Positions 3,927-8,575 of a stretch of 8,575 nucleotides of DNA are shown here, piece by piece (position 1 is the stretch's first letter; each line of letters opens with the position of its first letter). The stretch comes from Oscillospiraceae bacterium (GTDB lineage Bacteria; Bacillota; Clostridia; Oscillospirales; Oscillospiraceae). The stretch spans positions 1-8,575 of the forward strand of contig JAFQSI010000238.1 in the NCBI GenBank assembly GCA_017409645.1. Reading direction: 5' to 3'. A program made the translations under genes and the position numbers. The notes under the pieces are model-generated. The model was not told where the DNA came from. It made no database searches and saw nothing but the letters and a program-made list of their open reading frames with translations.

Positions 3927-6434
3927 ATGAAAGTGAAATTCAATGTGACCGGCATGACCTGCGCCGCCTGCTCCGCGCGGGTGGAGAAGGTGACGAAGGC
4001 CGTCCCCGGCGTTGCAAATGCGGAGGTCAATCTGCTGGCCGGAAAGATGGTCGCTGAAGTGGAAAACGAGGCCGCCTGTGATCTGATCTGCAGAGCCGTC
4101 ACCGATGCGGGCTACGGCGCGGCGGTGGACGACGGCAAGAAGAAGCCGGAAACGGCTCAGAAGGCTCCGGCGGAGGATGCCCTGAAGGAGATGAAGACCC
4201 GGATCATCTGGTCCGGCGTATTTCTGATCGTGCTGATGTATCTGACCATGGGCCACATGGTGGGTCTTCCCGCGCCCCACATCTTCCACGGATTGGAGAA
4301 CGCGGCATTGTTCGCATTGGTCCAGTTTCTGCTGACTCTGCCCGCCGTATTCCTGAACCGGGCTTACTTCAGCAAGGGCCTGAAGGCCCTGTGGCACCGC
4401 AGTCCCAACATGGATTCCCTGATCGCCGTGGGCTCCGGCGCAAGTCTGATCTACGGCGTCGTGGCGCTACTGCGGATGACCTGGGCCATGGGCAATGATC
4501 ACTGGGACATCGTGGAGCTGTACAGCAAGAACCTGTATTTTGAGTCCGCCGCCATGATCCTGACCCTGATCACCCTGGGTAAATTTCTGGAGACCAGGGC
4601 CAAGGGCAAGACCGGCGACGCCATCCGGCAGCTGATGGATCTGGCCCCCAAGACCGCCCTGGTTCGCCGGGACGGTGTGGAAACCGAGATCCCGGCCGAT
4701 CAGGTCCGGGTGGGGGATATCGTCATCGTCAAGTCCGGCGGGCGCATCCCCGTGGACGGCACTGTGCTGGAGGGCCGGGCCTCGGTGGATCAGAGCGCTC
4801 TGACCGGCGAGAGCGTCCCCGTGGAGAAGGAGCCCGGCGATACCGTGGCCGCCGCCACCATCAACACCGCCGGATATCTGGAATTCCGGGCGGACAAGGT
4901 GGGCGAGGACACCACCCTCAGCCAGGTCATCCGCATGGTGGAGGAGGCCGGCGGCAGCAAGGCCCCCATCGCCCGGCTGGCCGACAAGATCGCGGGCATC
5001 TTCGTGCCCGTGGTCATGACCATCGCGGCTGCGGCCTTCGTGATCTGGATGCTCGCGGGACAGACCCTGGAATTCTCTCTGACCACCGCCATTGCGGTGC
5101 TGGTCATCTCCTGCCCCTGCGCGCTGGGTCTGGCGACTCCCGTGGCCATCATGGTGGGCACCGGACAGGGTGCGAAAATGGGCGTGCTGTTCAAGAACGC
5201 TGAGGCTCTGGAAAATCTGCATCATGTCAGCACCATCGTCCTGGACAAGACCGGCACCCTGACCACCGGAAAGCCCGAGGTCACGGACGTCCTCCCGGGT
5301 GACGCCACGGAATTCGTCCTGCTGCGGACCGCTGTGGCCCTGGAGGCCCGGTCCGAGCATCCCTTCGCCAAGGCCATTCTGGAGTACGCAAAGGAGAAGG
5401 AGATCTCCATCCGGGAAATCAGCGATTTCCAGACCCTGCCCGGACGGGGCGTCAAGGGCGTCTACAACGGTCAGACCGTCTACGGCGGCAACGCACGGCT
5501 CATGGAGGAGATCGGCGTTTCCGTGCCCGAATACCCCTTCCTGAGCGCTGCGGGCAAGACGCCATTGTATTTCGCCAATGCATCGGGCAAATATCTCGGC
5601 GCCATCGCCGCGGCGGATGTGCTGAAGGCCGATTCCGGAGAATCCGTCGAAGCTCTGAAAAAGCTGGGCCTGGATGTGGTCATGCTCACCGGCGACAACG
5701 AGAAGACCGCAAAGGCCATCGCAAAGCAGGCCGGGATCGACCATGTGATCCCCGATGTGCTGCCCGGTGACAAGGCCGGCGTCGTCGCCCGGTTCCAGGC
5801 AGACGGCAAGAAGGTCGCCATGGTGGGCGACGGCATCAACGACGCCCCCGCTCTGGTCACCGCCGATGTGGGCATCGCCATCGGTGCAGGTACCGACATT
5901 GCCATCGAGTCTGCGGATGTGGTCCTCATGTCCGGCAGCCTTTCCCAGGTGGCCGGAGCCGTGGAGCTGAGCCGGGCCACCATCAGGAATATCAAGGAGA
6001 ACCTGTTCTGGGCCTTCTTCTACAACACTCTGGGCATCCCCGTCGCGGCGGGAGCCCTGTATCCCGCCTTTGGTTTGCAGCTGAGCCCCATGCTGGGCGC
6101 GGCCGCCATGAGCATGAGCAGCGTGTTCGTGGTCAGCAACGCTCTGCGGCTGCGCTTCTTCAAGCCCAGCCACACCCCGGCAGCTGCCGCAGCTCCTGCT
6201 GCGCAGACGGCGGAAGCGGTCATCGATGAGAACGCGCCCACCACCGTCATCGGCGTGGAGGGCATGATGTGCCACCACTGCACCGCCGCCGTGGAGAAGG
6301 CCTGCAAGGGCGTTCCCGGCGTGCTGGCCGCCGCCGCGGATCTGGAGAAAAAGCAGGTCACGGTCCGGGGCAATGCCGACCTGACCGCGCTGGAAAACGC
6401 CGTCATCGACGCCGGTTACACCATCCGAAGGTAA
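3927..6434 (+). CDS. copA: Copper-translocating P1B-type ATPase with HMA domains at both ends
   Basis: This 835-residue inner-membrane pump uses ATP to export Cu(I) from the cytoplasm. An N-terminal heavy-metal-associated domain (residues 1-68) carries GMTCAAC with Cys12 and Cys15. Membrane helices follow from about residue 92. The actuator loop has TGES (293-296), and the transport site is CPC (396-398) in helix 6. The P- and N-domains show DKTGTLT (440-446, phosphorylated Asp440), SEHPF (477-481), TGDN (588-591) and GDGIND (634-639). YN (699-700) in helix 7 and MSMSS (728-732) in helix 8 complete the Cu(I) (P1B-1) signature. After an Ala/Pro-rich linker (about 750-772) comes a second HMA domain with MMCHHC (Cys782, Cys785), an unusual C-terminal placement. 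ATG 3927 is preferred over GTG 3918 because AAAGGAAG ends 8 nt before it. The gene is single, divergent from the HxlR regulator and followed by a strong terminator. Confidence 0.96.
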   Translation: MKVKFNVTGMTCAACSARVEKVTKAVPGVANAEVNLLAGKMVAEVENEAACDLICRAVTDAGYGAAVDDGKKKPETAQKAPAEDALKEMKTRIIWSGVFLIVLMYLTMGHMVGLPAPHIFHGLENAALFALVQFLLTLPAVFLNRAYFSKGLKALWHRSPNMDSLIAVGSGASLIYGVVALLRMTWAMGNDHWDIVELYSKNLYFESAAMILTLITLGKFLETRAKGKTGDAIRQLMDLAPKTALVRRDGVETEIPADQVRVGDIVIVKSGGRIPVDGTVLEGRASVDQSALTGESVPVEKEPGDTVAAATINTAGYLEFRADKVGEDTTLSQVIRMVEEAGGSKAPIARLADKIAGIFVPVVMTIAAAAFVIWMLAGQTLEFSLTTAIAVLVISCPCALGLATPVAIMVGTGQGAKMGVLFKNAEALENLHHVSTIVLDKTGTLTTGKPEVTDVLPGDATEFVLLRTAVALEARSEHPFAKAILEYAKEKEISIREISDFQTLPGRGVKGVYNGQTVYGGNARLMEEIGVSVPEYPFLSAAGKTPLYFANASGKYLGAIAAADVLKADSGESVEALKKLGLDVVMLTGDNEKTAKAIAKQAGIDHVIPDVLPGDKAGVVARFQADGKKVAMVGDGINDAPALVTADVGIAIGAGTDIAIESADVVLMSGSLSQVAGAVELSRATIRNIKENLFWAFFYNTLGIPVAAGALYPAFGLQLSPMLGAAAMSMSSVFVVSNALRLRFFKPSHTPAAAAAPAAQTAEAVIDENAPTTVIGVEGMMCHHCTAAVEKACKGVPGVLAAAADLEKKQVTVRGNADLTALENAVIDAGYTIRR

Positions 6435-6455
6435 CAAAACAGCATCAAATCCTTA

Positions 6456-6488
6456 CGCCCGCCGGCAGCTCCGGCGGGCGATCTTTTT
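6456..6488 (+). terminator. Intrinsic terminator of copA
   Basis: A perfect 10-bp stem, CGCCCGCCGG (6456-6465) with CCGGCGGGCG (6471-6480), closes over the loop CAGCT and is followed by ATCTTTTT. It starts 21 nt after the copA stop codon. It separates copA from the downstream surface-protein gene, which has its own promoter. Confidence 0.92.
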
Positions 6489-6594
6489 GCCGGTTCCTGG
6501 TCAGGGGTCGCGATTTCAGCGAAAAAGTACAGGGAAAATTGCACAAAAAATACCGGTTTGGCCAGTCATAACGGGGTTTGTTTACATAATAACG

Positions 6595-6623
6595 TTGACA
6601 AATGGTTACAAAATTGTTATACT
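6595..6623 (+). promoter_or_regulatory. Strong sigma-A promoter of the SLH lysozyme gene
   Basis: A consensus -35 TTGACA (6595-6600), a 17-nt spacer and TATACT (6618-6623) precede the start codon by 44 nt. The flanks are AT-rich against a GC-rich background. ATAAC (6588-6592) and GTTAT (6616-6620) form a weak dyad around the spacer that could be an operator, but this is too short to rely on. The match to consensus suggests high basal expression. Confidence 0.88.
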
Positions 6624-6667
6624 TCATTTCGTTCGGTAAACATATTCACACACAAGGAGAATGGTTT

Positions 6668-8323
6668 ATGAAACGTGTATTGACCTTTATGCTGGCTCTG
6701 CTGATGCTTCTGAGCATCCTGCCCGTGTCCGTCCGCGCGGACGAGATCGACACCGAGGACCCCATTGTGGATTACGGTGTTTTTATGGGCAATGACGGAG
6801 CCGGTATCATCGAGCCCATGGGCTCCGGCAAGGAGCTTACATACGAAATGGCGGATATCCCCGAGGGCGGCTCCTATAAGAACATGTCCGCCAGCCAGGA
6901 GATCATTGACCTGATCAAGGATTTCGAGGGCTTCAGCGCCACCGCCTACTGGGACAAAAAGCAGTGGACCGTGGGCTACGGCACCCGCTGCTCTGGCCCC
7001 GACGTCACGGTCACCAGAGCCGAGGCGGAAAAGCTCCTGCGGGAGATGATCGACGACGACTTCGAGCCCATCGTCAACAACTTCTGCAAGAAGAACGGCA
7101 AGCAGCCCACCCAGCAGCAGTTTGACGCCATGCTGGACCTAACCTTCAACAACGGCGGCAGCTGGACCACCGGCTCCGCAGTTCCCAACGTGGTCCTCAA
7201 CCCCTCCACGGCCCTGGATGTGGTCAAGGGCTTCGGCGCCTGGAGCAGAAGCGGCGGCAGCGTCAGCTATGTCCACGTCAACCGCCGGATCCGGGAGGCT
7301 CTGATCTATCTGTACGGCGAGTACTACCTGGCCTACGGCGGACAGGACTGCAAGTCCGATCTGGAGATCGTCTCCAACGATGATCTGCCCCATTTCAAGG
7401 TCGTCATTTTCAAAACCAATTCCGGTACCCTGTCCACCGGCAAGACCGATTACGCGGCCTATTATCCTGTGGGCGACTACTACCGCTCCTTCATGGATGC
7501 AGAGCGTGACGGCTACTCCCTGGTCGGCTGGAAGATCACCCGCCGCAGCAACGAGAAGGTCAGCGACGGCGAGCGGCTCTCCATCTACGACAAGGTCGAG
7601 GAGAATCTGGAGCTGACTGCCGTCTGGGAGAAGGGCAATGTGACCGTGGATCCCGGCGAGCCTCCCGTTGACTTCGACGACCCCTTCGAGCCCACCGATC
7701 CAGAGCCCACTGAGCCCGGGATGGAGGAAATGCCCGATGTGGAGATCGACATGGACCGCCTTCCCTTCGTGGATGTTCCCGAGAATACCTGGTACCGGGA
7801 TGCCGTCAGCTATGTCTACCGCAATGGCCTGATGAACGGCACCAGCGCCACCACCTTCACCCCCGGCGGCTCCATGACCCGCGGCATGCTGGTCACGGTG
7901 CTGTGGCGTCTCGACGGTGAAGTCCCCGTCTCCAATGAGGAGCGCGCCTGCTTCGAGGATATCGGCGGCGCCTGGTATACCGACGCTGTGGCCTGGGCCT
8001 ACAGCAACGGCATCGTCAACGGCGTCAGCGCCACCCGTTTTGAGCCCAACCGGATCGTCACCCGTCAGGAGGCGGTCACCATCTTCCACCGCTACTGCGT
8101 GGATACCAGCCTGATGAGCGCGGGCTCCACCGCAGAGCTGAAGGGCTTCGCGGACAAGGATTCCGTCCAGGCCTGGGCCGGCGACGCTTTCGTCTGGGCT
8201 GTCAACACGGGCCTGATCGAGGGCTCCGTGAGCGGCGGTAAGGTCTATCTGAACCCCAACGATCATCTCAACCGCGCGCAGGCGGCCATCCTCCTGCAGC
8301 GCTGCGTAGAGGATATTCTGTAA
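6668..8323 (+). CDS. Secreted, SLH-anchored GH24-type lysozyme
   Basis: This 551-residue exported protein probably cleaves peptidoglycan at the cell surface. A signal peptide (MKRVLTFMLALLMLLSILPV, likely cut after SVRA at residue 24) leads to a phage-lysozyme-like domain (about 75-220). The expected catalytic triad can be read as Glu87 (DFEGF), Asp96 (YWD) and Thr101 (WTVGYGT), with QQQFDAMLDLTFNNGGSW at 149-166. Next is a region of about 80 residues (243-322) resembling an InlB B-repeat (GYSLVGWKI, LELTAVWEKG), then an acidic, proline-rich linker (about 324-365). Three S-layer homology domains follow: 366-416, 428-478 and 493-551, with TRGM, TRQE and NRAQ in the usual TRAE position. SLH domains typically bind pyruvylated secondary cell-wall polymer. 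Start 6668 follows AAGGAGA (6654-6660) by 7 nt; the longer frame from 6602 would begin inside the promoter. Substrate is inferred; the Asp-Thr spacing is one residue shorter than in T4 lysozyme. Confidence 0.9.
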   Translation: MKRVLTFMLALLMLLSILPVSVRADEIDTEDPIVDYGVFMGNDGAGIIEPMGSGKELTYEMADIPEGGSYKNMSASQEIIDLIKDFEGFSATAYWDKKQWTVGYGTRCSGPDVTVTRAEAEKLLREMIDDDFEPIVNNFCKKNGKQPTQQQFDAMLDLTFNNGGSWTTGSAVPNVVLNPSTALDVVKGFGAWSRSGGSVSYVHVNRRIREALIYLYGEYYLAYGGQDCKSDLEIVSNDDLPHFKVVIFKTNSGTLSTGKTDYAAYYPVGDYYRSFMDAERDGYSLVGWKITRRSNEKVSDGERLSIYDKVEENLELTAVWEKGNVTVDPGEPPVDFDDPFEPTDPEPTEPGMEEMPDVEIDMDRLPFVDVPENTWYRDAVSYVYRNGLMNGTSATTFTPGGSMTRGMLVTVLWRLDGEVPVSNEERACFEDIGGAWYTDAVAWAYSNGIVNGVSATRFEPNRIVTRQEAVTIFHRYCVDTSLMSAGSTAELKGFADKDSVQAWAGDAFVWAVNTGLIEGSVSGGKVYLNPNDHLNRAQAAILLQRCVEDIL

Positions 8324-8328
8324 AGATC

Positions 8329-8358
8329 TTTGCTCCCTGTGGTATCACGGGGAGCAAA
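8329..8358 (+). terminator. Hairpin after the SLH lysozyme, probable terminator
   Basis: A 13-bp stem with one T-G pair (8329-8341 with 8346-8358) closes over the loop GTAT and starts 5 nt after the stop codon. No T-run follows directly: the next bases are AGTCCGTTTT, part of a second small perfect hairpin. It may terminate inefficiently or simply protect the 3' end of the mRNA, allowing some read-through towards truA. Confidence 0.55.
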
Positions 8359-8359
8359 A

Positions 8360-8375
8360 GTCCGTTTTAACGGAC
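8360..8375. repeat. Small perfect inverted repeat
   Basis: GTCCGTT (8360-8366) and AACGGAC (8369-8375) form a 7-bp stem with a 2-nt loop immediately after the larger hairpin. A 2-nt loop is strained in RNA, so the opened form or a protein-bound DNA dyad is also possible. It lies about 48 nt upstream of the small gene at 8423 and could be part of a tandem terminator or an operator. Confidence 0.5.
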
Positions 8376-8422
8376 AATGCAAAAGGTAGAATACTGTCAG
8401 ATAAACCGAAAGGGTGATGACA

Positions 8423-8551
8423 ATGTATTCTATGAAGCATATTCGCGGCCATATCCAGGTGTTCGACCGAAACGGAAGATTCCTTTTCTCCGCGGACACG
8501 GAATGGGAGGCATTGGAGGAGCTGGAAAGCTATGAGGAATATTCGGCTTGA
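8423..8551 (+). CDS. Small unrecognised protein overlapping truA
   Basis: A 42-codon frame begins MYSMKHIRGHIQVFDRNGRF, continues with LFSADTEWEALEELESYEEY and ends SA. I do not recognise a named family. The first half is basic with beta-like alternation (HIQVFD, GRFLFSAD); the second half is an acidic helix-like stretch. AAAGGGTGAT (8410-8419) fits a ribosome binding site for ATG 8423, with AGGG ending 8 nt before it; ATG 8417 in the same frame is too close to that site, and ATG 8432 is a further option. The stop at 8549-8551 overlaps the first 20 nt of truA in another frame, suggesting translational coupling. There is no signal peptide or cysteine. The short length makes it less certain than the other genes, but the ribosome site and overlap argue that it is real. 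Confidence 0.65.
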   Translation: MYSMKHIRGHIQVFDRNGRFLFSADTEWEALEELESYEEYSA

Positions 8552-8575
8552 TATCTGCTATGACGGCACCCGCTA
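8532..8575 (+). CDS. truA: tRNA pseudouridine synthase A, 5' end only
   Basis: Only the first 14 codons lie in the window, reading MRNIRLDICYDGTR and running off the edge. This matches the N-terminus of TruA (M-R/K-N-I-x-L-x-I-x-Y-D-G-T-x-Y), the enzyme that makes pseudouridine at positions 38-40 of the tRNA anticodon arm. The catalytic aspartate lies beyond the window. The ATG at 8532 is inside the end of the preceding small gene. GGAGGA (8515-8520) lies 11 nt upstream and GGAAAG (8524-8529) nearer, so initiation probably benefits from translation of the small gene. The identification rests on a short but characteristic segment. Confidence 0.75.
   Translation, partial: MRNIRLDICYDGTR

Noticed and set aside
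4467..6437. A 656-codon open frame on the minus strand opposite copA
   Set aside because: It is a shadow of copA's GC-rich third positions. Its translation is Gly/His/Asp-rich with no domain, and copA's motifs are intact on the other strand.
6489..6594. A riboswitch or small RNA between the copA terminator and the lysozyme promoter
   Set aside because: The stretch is AT-rich with no stable extended pairing or known aptamer core that I can see.
6602..6667. N-terminal extension of the SLH lysozyme from 6602
   Set aside because: This start lies between the -35 and -10 boxes of the promoter and would bury the signal peptide; AAGGAGA at 6654-6660 supports 6668.
7139..8266. A 375-codon open frame on the minus strand opposite the SLH lysozyme
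   Set aside because: The translation is low-complexity Ala/Gly/Asp/Val with no motif, while the plus-strand frame has a signal peptide, a lysozyme domain and SLH domains.

Overview
The window is GC-rich, low-redundancy bacterial DNA with AT-rich gaps between genes. Its content points to a Clostridia-type Firmicute, most likely an uncultured gut member of the Oscillospiraceae/Ruminococcaceae. The clues are an ECF-type vitamin transporter S component, a type III pantothenate kinase, strong AGGAGG ribosome binding sites, sigma-A promoters with 16-17 nt spacers, and a secreted protein anchored by three SLH domains. The taxonomic placement is inference. No IS element, phage module, CRISPR array, tRNA or rRNA is visible.

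Layout. (1) 3-2209, plus strand: a tight operon of an ECF S component (probably for pantothenate), coaX, and an unrecognised three-helix membrane protein. It ends at a perfect 10-bp hairpin (2215-2238) shared with the convergent gene. (2) 2243-3716, minus strand: an XRE-type helix-turn-helix regulator with a TPR-like C-terminal region, preceded upstream by an HxlR-family regulator. (3) 3717-3926: a divergent regulatory region with a copA promoter, a candidate hxlR promoter and dyad, and a striking 78-bp inverted repeat built from purine-rich 7-nt units just upstream of the hxlR ribosome binding site. (4) 3927-6434, plus strand: a P1B-1 copper-exporting ATPase with a metal-binding HMA domain at each end, closed by a strong intrinsic terminator. 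(5) 6595-8323, plus strand: a near-consensus promoter driving a secreted GH24 lysozyme with a repeat domain and three SLH domains. (6) 8423-8575, plus strand: a 42-codon unrecognised small gene whose end overlaps the start of truA, which runs off the window.

How the genes fit together. The first two genes plausibly import pantothenate and phosphorylate it as the entry to coenzyme A synthesis. The HxlR regulator sits divergently against copA, where a CsoR or CopY regulator would be more usual, which suggests redox- or thiol-linked control of copper export. The SLH lysozyme looks like an independent cell-surface peptidoglycan hydrolase. The last two genes look translationally coupled.

Most of the window is recognisable, ordinary chromosome. 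The parts that deserve a second look are the heptad inverted repeat, the HxlR/copA pairing, the C-terminal HMA of CopA, the lysozyme architecture and the small gene overlapping truA.
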